Shown here piece by piece: positions 28,929 through 38,782 of a DNA stretch of 64,000 nucleotides. Under the pieces are notes generated by a model, which did not search any database, was not told where the DNA came from, and was given only the letters and a program-made list of their open reading frames with translations. The DNA lies in contig NZ_JBGCUS010000001.1 in NCBI RefSeq assembly GCF_041415945.1, positions 1,116,001 to 1,180,000 of the forward strand. The letters are read 5' to 3'. Every line of letters begins with the position of its first letter. Position 1 is the stretch's first letter. Source of the stretch: Ancylobacter sp. IITR112 (GTDB lineage Bacteria; Pseudomonadota; Alphaproteobacteria; Rhizobiales; Xanthobacteraceae). Made by a program: the position numbers and the translations under genes.

Positions 28929-28976
28929 GCGACATTCAGAAAAATTGAATACTCGACACAGAATGTCGCAGTATTC
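28929..28976 (+). promoter_or_regulatory. Overlapping, mutually exclusive hairpins downstream of anmK
   Basis: GCGACATTC (28929-28937) can pair with GAATGTCGC (28961-28969). Alternatively GAATACTCGACA (28947-28958) pairs with TGTCGCAGTATTC (28964-28976) with one bulged C. Both use the TGTCG segment, so they exclude each other. This lies between anmK and the small exported gene at 29117. No T-run follows. Confidence 0.4.
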
Positions 28977-29116
28977 CTGAAATGCAATGGTGCGATGCGC
29001 AATCGGATGATGCGGTGCACAATATTCCATGTAGTTTGAGGGCTCCCGGAAGTCCGGCTCGCCAGGCAGGCAGCTTCCTCTTCAACACGCCTGGACAGAA
29101 ACTTGGAGCCTTCGAC

Positions 29117-29485
29117 ATGCGCAGCCTCAGCCGCGATCTCTTGCCGCTTGCCGTCGCCGGCGGCCTCATCGCCGTCGCCGTCATCGCCCCCGTCCGTGCC
29201 GCCGACAAGGTTGCCGGCCTGAAGCCGGCCACCGCCCAGACCATCAATATCGGCTATGTCAATGGCGTTGCGTATTACACTCCCGAGGCTGACGGCTTTC
29301 ATGTCGTCGCCACGCTGAGCGTCGCCGGCGGCGCCCCCATTCGCGTCGTCACCACGCTCCAGCCCGATCAGGCCGTCAGCGTCTCCGTGCCCGGTGCCGT
29401 CGATACGGCGGCGAGCATTGTCGAGATCGCCCGCGAGGGCGATGTGGTCACGGTGACCAACCCGCCCCGTCTCGTGCTCAACTGA
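29117..29485 (+). CDS. Small exported protein of unknown function
   Basis: A 122-residue protein with a clear signal peptide (about 1-28, ending PVRAA). The mature part is short and beta-rich, with no Cys and no motif I recognise (NIGYVNGVAYYTPEADGFHVVATL). TTGGAG lies upstream of the ATG at 29117; an in-frame upstream extension to 28982 is not credible before the signal. A strong terminator follows. Function unknown; periplasmic location is inferred. Confidence 0.75.
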   Translation: MRSLSRDLLPLAVAGGLIAVAVIAPVRAADKVAGLKPATAQTINIGYVNGVAYYTPEADGFHVVATLSVAGGAPIRVVTTLQPDQAVSVSVPGAVDTAASIVEIAREGDVVTVTNPPRLVLN

Positions 29486-29508
29486 TCCGACCGTCTCCCC
29501 CCGACAGC

Positions 29509-29541
29509 AAAAAGCCCGGCGCGAGCAACGCCGGGCTTTTT
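29509..29541. terminator. Strong bidirectional intrinsic terminator
   Basis: GCCCGGCG (29514-29521) pairs with CGCCGGGC (29529-29536), flanked by AAAAA on the left and TTTTT on the right, so it works on both strands. It serves the small exported gene (plus) and the hydrolase gene (minus). Confidence 0.9.
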
Positions 29542-29566
29542 CACGTCTGCGGCCGGAGACGGCGCC

Positions 29567-30232
29567 TCAGGCGGCGCTGGTCTTTTTGGCGGTGTCGGGC
29601 AGGCGCTTGTCCAGATAGGCGCCGACGACCTCCATCAACTCCTCGGTCTTGCCGTCGAAGAAATGGTTGCCGCCCGGCACGGTCTGCTGGTCGATGACAA
29701 TGCCCTTCTGGGTCTTCAGCTTCTCCACGAGGCCGGTGACGGCGGAGAAGGGCACCACCGCGTCCTTGTCCCCATGCACGAACAGGCCGGAAGACGGGCA
29801 GGGGGCGAGGAAGGAGAAGTCGTAGAGATTCGCCGGCGCGGCGATGGAGATGAAACCCTCCACCTCCGGGCGACGCATCAGCAACTGCATGCCGATCCAG
29901 GCGCCGAAGGAGAAGCCGGCGATCCAGCAGGCGCGCGCGTCGGGGTTGATCGACTGCGCCCAGTCGAGCGCGGCGGCGGCGTCCGCCAGCTCGCCCTGAC
30001 CGTGGTCGAACGCGCCCTGCGAACGGCCGACGCCGCGGAAATTGAAGCGCAGCGTCGAGAAGCCCCGGTTAACGAACTGGTAATAGAGATTATAGACGAC
30101 CGGGTTGTTCATCGTGCCGCCGAACTGGGGGTGCGGGTGCAGGATGATGGCGATGGGCGCGTGGCGCTGCTTGGCCGGCTGGTAGCGGCCTTCCAGCCGC
30201 CCCTTCTCGCCGGTGAAGATGACCTCAGGCAT
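29567..30232 (-). CDS. Alpha/beta hydrolase, dienelactone hydrolase-like
   Basis: A 221-residue serine hydrolase. The nucleophile lies in IAGFSFGAWIGM (GxSxG), with the catalytic Asp likely in VHGDKDAVVPF and the His in PGGNHFFDGK. HPHPQFGGTMNN near the N-terminus forms the oxyanion region typical of this conserved group. No signal peptide is present. In related genomes this gene often sits beside the suf cluster, as here, where it is divergent from it. The substrate is unknown. Confidence 0.88.
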   Translation of the reverse strand: MPEVIFTGEKGRLEGRYQPAKQRHAPIAIILHPHPQFGGTMNNPVVYNLYYQFVNRGFSTLRFNFRGVGRSQGAFDHGQGELADAAAALDWAQSINPDARACWIAGFSFGAWIGMQLLMRRPEVEGFISIAAPANLYDFSFLAPCPSSGLFVHGDKDAVVPFSAVTGLVEKLKTQKGIVIDQQTVPGGNHFFDGKTEELMEVVGAYLDKRLPDTAKKTSAA

Positions 30233-30336
30233 GAAGCTCGTGACCTTGACTGCGGCGGGGCAAGGCGAAAATGGTCCGGAGGGCCGCTGAACCCGTACCG
30301 GCCTTCGTCTCGAAAGACCGCCTTACCGCATGCGCC

Positions 30337-30365
30337 TTGACGACCTGGGGCGGGAGCCCTAACTT
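30337..30365 (+). promoter_or_regulatory. Probable promoter of the suf cluster
   Basis: TTGACG (30337-30342), 17 bases, then TAACTT (30360-30365). A second possible -10, TAGAAT (30368-30373), lies inside the adjoining Irr box. Either way the operator overlaps the transcription start region. The leader to the first ATG is about 200 bases. Confidence 0.5.
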
Positions 30366-30382
30366 ATTAGAATAATTCTAAA
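30366..30382. promoter_or_regulatory. Irr box (iron control element) before the suf cluster
   Basis: ATTAGAATAATTCTAAA matches the rhizobial ICE/Irr consensus TTTAGAA-N3-TTCTAAA at 13 of 14 defined positions. It overlaps the promoter region, which fits repression or control of Fe-S assembly genes by the heme-responsive Irr regulator. The irr gene itself is not in this window. Confidence 0.75.
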
Positions 30383-30569
30383 CATCTACGTCGAGTTGCG
30401 ATCGCGTCGCGTTCAACCAGCGCGCGACCGAAAGCCCAACGAAGAAGACGGGACGGTCAGCTATGACGGACGACGCCTGAATTTGCAAGCTTTAGCGCAA
30501 AGGAACGGGCAGACGCCGCCGCGCCTTCCTATATAGGAGACGGAAAAGGAACTGCGAGCCTCCGAACCC

Positions 30570-31739
30570 ATGAACGTACGCACCTATCTCGACCACAACG
30601 CGACCTCGCATGTGCGCCCGGAAGCGCGGGAGGCGCTGCTGGCGGCCCTCGACGCCACCGGCAACGGCTCGTCCGTGCATGCCGAGGGCCGTGCCGCGCG
30701 CGGCACGATGGACGCGGCGCGGGCACGGGTGGCGGCACTGGTCGGGGCGAGCCCTGGCGGGGTGATCTTCACCTCCAGCGGCACCGAGGCTGACGCGCTG
30801 GCGCTCACCCCCGACTACCGGCGCGGTGAAACGCCTCTCGTCTTCGACGCGCTGCTGGTGAGCGCGGTGGAGCATGCCGCCGTTCTGCGCGGTCATCGCT
30901 TCGCGCCGGAGCAGGTCGAGGTTCTGCCCGTGGATGCGCGCGGACGGCTGCGGCTCGATGCGCTCGACGCGGCTCTGGCGCGCCACGCCGCCGCGGGGAG
31001 TCGGGTGCTGCTGTCGCTGATGGTGGCGAATAATGAGACGGGCGTTTTGCAGCCGCTGGCGGAAGCCGCCCGCCGCGCCCATGCCCATGACGCCCTGGTC
31101 CACACCGATGCCGTGCAGGCGGCCGGGCGCATCCCGCTCTCCATGTCCGCACTCGGCGTCGACCTGATGTCGGTGTCTGCGCACAAGCTCGGCGGCGCGC
31201 CCGGGGCGGGGGCGCTGATCCTCGCCGATCCCGATCTGCGCCCGGCGCCACTGCTCGGCGGCGGCTCGCAGGAGCGCGGCCGGCGGGCGGGCAGCGAGAA
31301 CGTGCCGGCCATCGCCGCCTTCGGCGCGGCGGCCGAGCGCGCGCGCGCCTCTGTGGACGCCGACGGCGTGCGCATCAATGGCTTGCGCGAACGGCTTGAA
31401 GACGCTCTAAGGTGCGAGTTCCCCGAACTCGTCCTGCTCGTGGGCGATGTCGACCGGCTGCCGAACACGTCATGCCTGGCTTTGCCCGGGGTGCCGGCGG
31501 AAACGATCGTCATCGCGCTCGATCTGGCGGGCCTTGCGGTGAGCGCCGGGGCCGCCTGCTCGTCGGGCAAGGTCGCGGCCTCGCATGTGCTGGGCGCGAT
31601 GGGCGTGCCCGAGCGTATCGCGCGCTCGGCGTTCCGCCTGTCCTTCGGCTGGTCGAGCGGGGAAGAGGATGTCGACCGGGCGCTTGGCGTGTTTCGCCGG
31701 GTGTTGCCCGGTCTTTTGCGTCGCCGCGCGGCGGCGTGA
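30570..31739 (+). CDS. Cysteine desulfurase, NifS/IscS type, first gene of the suf cluster
   Basis: A 389-residue PLP enzyme that takes sulfur from cysteine as a persulfide. The PLP lysine lies in VSAHKLGGAPGAGAL, and the active cysteine in SAGAACSSGKVAASHVL, the group I (NifS/IscS) pattern. The N-terminus YLDHNATSHVRPEA is typical. The second desulfurase, sufS, lies 4 kb downstream and is group II. The ATG at 30570 opens the cluster after a long leader. This first desulfurase may supply sulfur to SufBCD or to tRNA thiolation; which is unclear. Confidence 0.92.
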   Translation: MNVRTYLDHNATSHVRPEAREALLAALDATGNGSSVHAEGRAARGTMDAARARVAALVGASPGGVIFTSSGTEADALALTPDYRRGETPLVFDALLVSAVEHAAVLRGHRFAPEQVEVLPVDARGRLRLDALDAALARHAAAGSRVLLSLMVANNETGVLQPLAEAARRAHAHDALVHTDAVQAAGRIPLSMSALGVDLMSVSAHKLGGAPGAGALILADPDLRPAPLLGGGSQERGRRAGSENVPAIAAFGAAAERARASVDADGVRINGLRERLEDALRCEFPELVLLVGDVDRLPNTSCLALPGVPAETIVIALDLAGLAVSAGAACSSGKVAASHVLGAMGVPERIARSAFRLSFGWSSGEEDVDRALGVFRRVLPGLLRRRAAA

Positions 31740-31853
31740 GCAAGGCCCGCCCGCAGGGCGGCGAGACGGCGCAGGGGCGGCCTCGTGCAGCACCTGCGGA
31801 ATGGTTGACCTGACCCGCGGGCCTTGACCCCGCGTGGGAGAGGAGATGAGACG

Positions 31854-33326
<1,473 letters not shown>

Positions 33327-33341
33327 CGCCCCTTTTTATCG

Positions 33342-33375
33342 TCATCCCGGACGCGGCGGCGCCGCGCTCCGGGAT
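33342..33375. repeat. Hairpin repeat (partial family A) between sufB and sufC
   Basis: ATCCCGGA (33344-33351) pairs with TCCGGGAT (33368-33375), continuing inward through CGCGGC/GCCGCG with one bulge. It resembles the left half of family A. A degenerate second half runs to about 33420. Confidence 0.65.
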
Positions 33376-33449
33376 CGTTCGCAGATTTTCAGCGCGCTCC
33401 CGGCTCAGCGCTCCCGCCGGTCGACGCGCCCAGACACGGAACAGCAGAC

Positions 33450-34214
33450 ATGGCTATGCTCGACATCGACAACCTCCACGCCAAGATCGACGGCGAACAC
33501 GGCAAGGAGATCCTCAAGGGCCTCTCGCTCAAGGTGAATCCCGGCGAGGTGCACGCGATCATGGGGCCGAACGGCTCCGGCAAGTCGACCCTCTCCTATA
33601 TCCTCGCCGGCAAGGAGGACTATGAGGTCACCGACGGCGCCGTCACCCTCGACGGCGAGGACCTGCTGTCGATGGAAATCGACGAGCGCGCCGCCAAGGG
33701 CGTTTTTCTCGCCTTCCAGTACCCGGTGGAAGTGCCCGGCGTCGCCACCATGACTTTCCTGCGCGCCTCGCTGAACGCGCAGCGCAAGAAGCGCGGCGAG
33801 GCGGAAATCTCCACGCCGGACTTCCTGCGCCTCGTCAAGGATAAGGCGGCCCATCTCGGCATCAACCAGGACATGCTGAAGCGCGGCGTCAATGTCGGCT
33901 TCTCCGGCGGTGAGAAGAAGCGTGCCGAAATCCTGCAGATGGCGATTCTCGAACCGAAGGTGGCGATCCTCGACGAGACCGATTCCGGCCTCGACATCGA
34001 CGCGCTCAAGGTCGTCTCCGAGGGCGTCAACGCCCTGCGGTCGCCCGACCGGGCGATGATCGTCATCACCCATTATCAGCGCCTGCTCAACCACATCGTG
34101 CCCGACTTCGTCCATGTGATGAACAAGGGCCGCATCGTGCGCTCCGGCGGCAAGGAACTGGCGCTGGAGCTCGAAGCCAATGGCTATGCCGAGTACCAGC
34201 AGGACGCGGCGTGA
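33450..34214 (+). CDS. sufC: Fe-S assembly ATPase SufC
   Basis: A 254-residue ABC-type ATPase that powers SufBCD. The Walker A is GPNGSGKST, the signature FSGGEKKRAE, and the Walker B region VAILDETDSGLDIDALK. The start at 33450 is followed by a second in-frame ATG at 33456. It is separated from sufB by a repeat-bearing gap of 123 bases and from sufD by 10 bases. Confidence 0.98.
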   Translation: MAMLDIDNLHAKIDGEHGKEILKGLSLKVNPGEVHAIMGPNGSGKSTLSYILAGKEDYEVTDGAVTLDGEDLLSMEIDERAAKGVFLAFQYPVEVPGVATMTFLRASLNAQRKKRGEAEISTPDFLRLVKDKAAHLGINQDMLKRGVNVGFSGGEKKRAEILQMAILEPKVAILDETDSGLDIDALKVVSEGVNALRSPDRAMIVITHYQRLLNHIVPDFVHVMNKGRIVRSGGKELALELEANGYAEYQQDAA

Positions 34215-34224
34215 GGTGGCTGAG

Positions 34225-35538
34225 ATGAACGCTGACATCCGTCCGATCCGCACTCCGGCCGAACAGGCGATCCTCGCATCGCTCGGCACCGTGCCGGAAG
34301 GTGGCGACCGGCTGGCCGATCTGCGCCGCGCCGCCGCCCGCGCCTTCGAGGAGAACGGCCTGCCGCACCGGCGGGTCGAGGAATGGAAATACACCGACCT
34401 GCGCAGCCTGATGCGCGAGGCGGTTCCCGTCGCCGGCACCGCGGCGGTGGCCGAGGCGGATGCCCGCGCGCGCCTGCTGCGCGCGGTGGATGCCCGCCGC
34501 ATCGTCGTCGCCAATGGCGCCGTGGTGCCGGAACTCTCCGACCTCGCCGATCTGGAGCCGGGGCTCACCGTCACCACCCTGTCCGCCGCCATCGCGGCGG
34601 GGGACGCGGTGCTGAGCCGCCTCGGCGGCATCCAGCCCGGCCGCTACGACGCTTCGCTGGCGCTCAACACCGCGCTGGCCAAGGACGGCGTGGTCGTCAC
34701 TGTGGCGCCGGGCGCGAAGATCGAGCGGCCGCTGCATGTGGCGCATGTCTTCGCCGGCGAGGCGGCGGCAGCGAGCTATGCCCGCTCTCTGGTGGTGGTC
34801 GGGGCGGGCGCCTCCCTCACCTATGCCGAGAGCTTCGAGGGGCCGGAGGGGCTGGCCTACCAGGCCAACACCGCCACCGAGTTCGTCGTCGGCGACGAGG
34901 CGCATCTCGATGTGGTGCGGCTGCAGGAAGATGGCGCGGGCGCCTTCCACCTCGCCACGCTCCTGTTCGATGTCGGCCGCGAGGCGCAGGTCCACGCCTT
35001 CAGCTTCGCGCTGGGCGCTTCCGTCGCGCGCACCTCGCTCTATGCGACGCTGTCGGGCGAGAACAGCCATGTCGGCTTCAACGGTGCCGCGCTGCTGAAA
35101 GACCGCCAGCATGCCGACACGACCCTGTATGTCGATCATCAGGTGCCGGGCTGCGAGAGCCGCGAATTGTTCAAGCATGTGCTCGACGATTCCGCGCGCG
35201 GCGTGTTCCAGGGCAAGATCGTTGTCCGCCAGGCGGCGCAGAAGACGGATGGGCGGATGATGAGCCGCGCGCTGGTGCTGGGCGACGAGGCCGAGATGGA
35301 CAACAAGCCGGAGCTGGAGATCTTCGCTGACGACGTGCAGTGCGGCCATGGCGCCACCTGCGGCGCGATCGACGACGAACTGCTGTTCTATCTGCGCGCC
35401 CGCGGCATTCCGCTCAAGGAGGCGCAGAGCCTTCTGGTGCAGGCCTTTGTGGGCGAGGCGGTGGAGACCGTCGAGCATGACGGCCTGCGCGAGGCGCTGG
35501 TCGAACGCGCGGAAGCCTGGCTCGCGGCGCGGGCCTGA
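34225..35538 (+). CDS. sufD: Fe-S assembly protein SufD
   Basis: A 437-residue SufD, partner of SufB in the scaffold. RRVEEWKYTDLRSL near residue 50 and the C-terminal DNKPELEIFADDVQCGHGATCGAIDDELLFYLRARGI are diagnostic; the latter carries the Cys/His facing the cluster site. The ATG at 34225 overlaps no other gene and lies 10 bases after the sufC stop. Confidence 0.97.
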   Translation: MNADIRPIRTPAEQAILASLGTVPEGGDRLADLRRAAARAFEENGLPHRRVEEWKYTDLRSLMREAVPVAGTAAVAEADARARLLRAVDARRIVVANGAVVPELSDLADLEPGLTVTTLSAAIAAGDAVLSRLGGIQPGRYDASLALNTALAKDGVVVTVAPGAKIERPLHVAHVFAGEAAAASYARSLVVVGAGASLTYAESFEGPEGLAYQANTATEFVVGDEAHLDVVRLQEDGAGAFHLATLLFDVGREAQVHAFSFALGASVARTSLYATLSGENSHVGFNGAALLKDRQHADTTLYVDHQVPGCESRELFKHVLDDSARGVFQGKIVVRQAAQKTDGRMMSRALVLGDEAEMDNKPELEIFADDVQCGHGATCGAIDDELLFYLRARGIPLKEAQSLLVQAFVGEAVETVEHDGLREALVERAEAWLAARA

Positions 35539-35558
35539 GGCGGATTGGACGGGGCGAG

Positions 35559-35656
35559 CATCCTTCGAGGCTCGCTTCGCTCGCACCTCAGGATGACGTT
35601 GCCCTTGAGCACCACGTCATCCTGAGGCGCCGGCCAAGGGCCGGCCTCGAAGGATG
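35559..35656. repeat. Nested palindromic repeat (family B) between sufD and sufS
   Basis: The outer arms CATCCTTCGAGGC (35559-35571) and GCCTCGAAGGATG (35644-35656) are perfect 13-bp complements. Inside, CCTCAGGATGACGT (35586-35599) and ACGTCATCCTGAGG (35614-35627) are perfect 14-bp complements. Smaller hairpins fill the gaps. The 98-base unit nearly fills the sufD-sufS gap. Confidence 0.8.
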
Positions 35657-35687
35657 TTCGCCCGTGTGGCGCCAGAAAGGTCGACCG

Positions 35688-36938
35688 ATGACCATCACCC
35701 TCCATCCCGCCGTCACCGACGGCACTTATGACGTTGCCCGCGTGCGGCAGGATTTCCCCATCCTGTCCAAGCAGGTGTACGGCAAGCCTCTGGTCTATCT
35801 CGACAATGCCGCCTCGGCGCAGAAGCCGGTGCAGGTGCTGGACCGGATGCGCTTCGCCTATGAGAACGAATATTCCAACGTGCATCGCGGCCTGCACTTC
35901 CTCGCCAATGCGATGACGGAAGCCTATGAGGAAGCGCGCGAGCGCTGCCGCGCCTTCCTCGGCGCTGCGACATTGGACGAGGTGATCTTCACCCGTTCGG
36001 CCACCGGCGCGCTGAACCTCGTCGCCTCCTCGCTCGGCCAGTCGATCCGCGAGGGCGACGAGATCGTGCTCTCGATCATGGAGCACCATTCCAACATCGT
36101 GCCGTGGAACTATCTGCGCGAGCGCAGGGGCGCGGTGATCAAATGGGCGCCGGTGACGCCCGATGGCGCTTTCGATCTCGACGCCTTCAAGGCGCTGCTG
36201 ACCGAACGCGCGAAGATCGTGGCCATCACCCACATGTCGAACGTGCTCGGCACGGTGACCCCGATCAAGGAGATCGCGCGGCTCGCCCATGAGGCCGGCG
36301 CCGTGGTGGTGGTGGACGGGGCGCAGGCCGCCGTGCACATGCCGGTGGACGTGGTCGACCTCGATGTCGATTTCTACGCCGTGACCGGCCACAAGCTCTA
36401 TGGTCCGACCGGCATCGGCCTGCTCTATGGCAAGCGGGCGCTGCTGGAGAAGATGCCGCCCTATGAGGGCGGCGGCGAGATGATCCGCACCGTCACGGAA
36501 GAGGGCGTCACCTATGGCGAGCCGCCCCACCGCTTCGAGGCCGGCACGCCGCCCATCGTGCAGGCGATCGGGCTCGGTGCGGCGCTCGCCTATATGGAGA
36601 GCCTCGGTCGTGATCGCATCGCCGCGCATGAAGCCTCGCTCGGCGCCTATGCCCGCGAGCGGCTGTCGCAGATCAATTCCGTCCAGGTCTATGGCGACGC
36701 GCCGGGCAAGGGCGCCATCTTTGCCTTTGACGTGAAGGGCGCGCATGCGCACGACATCGCCACCGTGATCGACCGCGCGGGTGTGGCGGTGCGCGCCGGC
36801 ACCCATTGCGCGATGCCGCTTCTGGGGCGATATGGTGTGAATGCGACGTGCCGGGCGTCGTTCGCGCTCTACAACACGCATGAGGAAGTCGACATTCTCG
36901 CCGACGCCCTCATCAAGGCTCAGGATCTTTTCGCATGA
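35688..36938 (+). CDS. sufS: Cysteine desulfurase SufS, group II
   Basis: A 416-residue group II desulfurase. The PLP lysine is in VTGHKLYGPTGIGLLYG, and the active cysteine in RAGTHCAMPLLGRYG. YLDNAASAQKP and NVHRGLHFLANAMTEAYEEAR are typical of SufS. No sufE is seen nearby to receive the persulfide; a SufE/SufU function may lie elsewhere. The start at 35688 has AAAGG at good spacing. Its stop overlaps the next start by four bases (ATGA). Confidence 0.97.
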   Translation: MTITLHPAVTDGTYDVARVRQDFPILSKQVYGKPLVYLDNAASAQKPVQVLDRMRFAYENEYSNVHRGLHFLANAMTEAYEEARERCRAFLGAATLDEVIFTRSATGALNLVASSLGQSIREGDEIVLSIMEHHSNIVPWNYLRERRGAVIKWAPVTPDGAFDLDAFKALLTERAKIVAITHMSNVLGTVTPIKEIARLAHEAGAVVVVDGAQAAVHMPVDVVDLDVDFYAVTGHKLYGPTGIGLLYGKRALLEKMPPYEGGGEMIRTVTEEGVTYGEPPHRFEAGTPPIVQAIGLGAALAYMESLGRDRIAAHEASLGAYARERLSQINSVQVYGDAPGKGAIFAFDVKGAHAHDIATVIDRAGVAVRAGTHCAMPLLGRYGVNATCRASFALYNTHEEVDILADALIKAQDLFA

Positions 36939-37306
36939 GCGAAACCCAGACCGACACGCCGAACACCCCGGCCGTGAACTCCGCCATCCCGGAGGCGGAG
37001 CTTGAGCGCCTGACCGACGACATCGTCGCGGCGCTCAAGACCGTCTACGACCCGGAAATCCCGGTCGACATCTACGAACTCGGCCTCATCTACAAGGTCG
37101 ACATCGCCGACGACCGTCAGGTCGCGGTGGAAATGACGCTGACGACGCCCAACTGCCCCTCGGCGGCCGAGCTGCCGGGGATGGTGGAAGGCGCGGTGGC
37201 GAGCGTCGGCGGGGTTGCCGGCGCCACCGTCAACCTCACCTTCGATCCGCCCTGGGATCAGGGCCGCATGTCAGAGGAAGCGCGGCTGGCGCTGAATCTG
37301 TGGTGA
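36935..37306 (+). CDS. sufT: SUF-system assembly protein, DUF59/SufT family
   Basis: A 123-residue DUF59 (MIP18) protein. The core TVYDPEIPVDIYELGLIYKVDI and the conserved Cys in LTTPNCPSAAELPG identify it. SufT-type proteins help mature Fe-S proteins, acting on the lipoyl synthase and aconitase in studied bacteria. It is translationally coupled to sufS by an ATGA overlap and overlaps the VOC start. Confidence 0.92.
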   Translation: MSETQTDTPNTPAVNSAIPEAELERLTDDIVAALKTVYDPEIPVDIYELGLIYKVDIADDRQVAVEMTLTTPNCPSAAELPGMVEGAVASVGGVAGATVNLTFDPPWDQGRMSEEARLALNLW

Positions 37307-37734
37307 GCGAGACGCCCGTCGCGCCGCCGCTGTCCGGCGTGCTGGAAACCGGCCTCTATGTCGACGACATGCCCCGCGCCCGCGCCTTTTATGAGCGGGT
37401 GCTGGGGCTTGAGCCGATGGTCGCCGATGACCGGTTCTGCGCCTATCGCGCCGGGCCGGGCAGCGTGCTGCTGCTGTTCCTCCGCGGCGCCACGCGGGAG
37501 CCGGTGGTGATGGCGGAAGGCACCATCCCGCCGCATGATGGCAGCGGCGCGCTGCATTACGCGCTGGCGATTCCTGAGAGTTCTCCGGCGCATTGGGAGC
37601 AGCATCTCGCCGCTCATCGTGTGCCGCTGGAGGGGCGGGTGAACTGGAAGGGTGGCGGCGTCAGCCTGTATTTCCGCGATCCCGATCACCACCTGGTGGA
37701 ACTCGCCACGCCGGGGCTGTGGCCGAATTATTGA
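37300..37734 (+). CDS. VOC (glyoxalase/bleomycin resistance-like) superfamily protein
   Basis: A 144-residue protein with two beta-alpha-beta-beta-beta units. GVLETGLYVDDMPRARAFYERVLGLEP and YFRDPDHHLVELATPG match the VOC metal-site pattern; the likely metal residues include His near LHYAL and Glu in VELA. Start codons are tandem GTGs (37300, 37303) overlapping the DUF59 stop, so it is translationally coupled to the suf genes. Its ligand is unknown; a role in detoxifying a metabolite under iron stress is only a guess. Confidence 0.88.
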   Translation: MVSETPVAPPLSGVLETGLYVDDMPRARAFYERVLGLEPMVADDRFCAYRAGPGSVLLLFLRGATREPVVMAEGTIPPHDGSGALHYALAIPESSPAHWEQHLAAHRVPLEGRVNWKGGGVSLYFRDPDHHLVELATPGLWPNY

Positions 37735-37757
37735 GGGTGGGGACTTGTCCGCTGTCG

Positions 37758-37839
37758 TCATCCCGGACGGCCAAAGGCCGATCCGGGATCGCGCCGGACG
37801 GCGAGCGATCCCGGCTCTCGCCGCGCTCGGCCGGGATGA
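37758..37839. repeat. Intergenic palindromic repeat, family A, before sufA
   Basis: TCATCCCGG (37758-37766) and CCGGGATGA (37831-37839) bound an 82-base unit containing GGGATCGC and GCGATCCC internal arms. It lies within the suf cluster between the VOC gene and sufA. Confidence 0.75.
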
Positions 37840-37947
37840 TGCTGGCGCTACCCGCCGCCTTCGCCCTTGCCGGAGCCCGGCGCATCCCCACATTAGGCGA
37901 GACCGATCCGCCGGCCTTGAACCGGCGTCGATGTGGAGACAGTGAGC

Positions 37948-38328
37948 ATGACCCAGTCCCGCCCCAAGGTGATGACCCTGACCGACGCCGCCGCCGATCG
38001 CGTGCGGCAGGTGATCGCGCGTTCGGAAAAGCCGGTCGTGGGCCTCCGCATCGGCGTCAAGAATGGCGGCTGCGCCGGCATGGAATACACGATGGAATTC
38101 GCCGAAGAGGCGGGCCGGTTCGATGAGGTGGTGGAGGACAAGGGCGTCAAGGTGCTGATCGACCCCAAGGCGATCCTTTATCTTCTCGGCACCGAGATGG
38201 ACTTCAAGGCCGACAAGTTCGCCGCCCAGTTCGTGTTCAACAATCCCAACCAGACTTCGGCGTGCGGTTGCGGCGAATCCGTCGCCATCACCCCCGTGCG
38301 GCCGGAGACGGCCGGCGCCAGCGCCTGA
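37948..38328 (+). CDS. sufA: A-type Fe-S carrier protein SufA/IscA
   Basis: A 126-residue HesB/IscA-family carrier. The three cluster cysteines are in KNGGCAGMEY and the C-terminal SACGCGES. The ATG at 37948 is chosen because GGAG lies about nine bases upstream; GTGs at 37933 and 37942 are in-frame alternatives. It is separated from the VOC gene by a repeat element and may need its own promoter. Confidence 0.95.
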   Translation: MTQSRPKVMTLTDAAADRVRQVIARSEKPVVGLRIGVKNGGCAGMEYTMEFAEEAGRFDEVVEDKGVKVLIDPKAILYLLGTEMDFKADKFAAQFVFNNPNQTSACGCGESVAITPVRPETAGASA

Positions 38329-38344
38329 TCGCGCTGGCGGGGCG

Positions 38345-38692
38345 ATGGATGAGGCGGATATTGCCGATCTGTTCGCCGCCTTCGGCCCCGTGCGCACCCG
38401 CCGCCTGTTCGGCGGGCTCGGTCTTTATGCAGACGGGGTGATGTTCGGCCTCGTGCTCGATGGCCGTATCTTCCTCAAGACCGATCCCGGTTTCGCCGCC
38501 GATCTCGCCGCTGCGGGGGCGGAGCCGTTCACCTATCGGCGCAAGGACGGGCGGCAGGTCAACGTCGCCTATTGGTCGCTGCCGGAGCCGGCGCTCGATG
38601 ATGGCGAAGTGGCGGCGGCGCTTGCTCTTCGCGCGCTGGCCATCGCCCGCGCGGCCGCCAGTGCCGCACCGCGCCGGCCGCGTCGGCGCTGA
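38345..38692 (+). CDS. TfoX N-terminal domain protein
   Basis: A 115-residue single-domain protein. DLFAAFGPVRTRRLFGGLGLYADGVMFGLVLDGRIFLKTD is the TfoX_N signature. The C-terminal TfoX domain of the competence regulator is absent, as in many small homologues whose function is unknown. A basic Arg/Pro tail (PRRPRRR) ends it. It follows sufA by 16 bases. Confidence 0.88.
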   Translation: MDEADIADLFAAFGPVRTRRLFGGLGLYADGVMFGLVLDGRIFLKTDPGFAADLAAAGAEPFTYRRKDGRQVNVAYWSLPEPALDDGEVAAALALRALAIARAAASAAPRRPRRR

Positions 38693-38782
38693 CGGGGATC
38701 GGGGCGGAACCCGCCCGCTCCATGCGTGTTACCGAGGTACCCGGCGGCGCCGGACTGACCGACGCGCAAGGAGCGGACGCGC

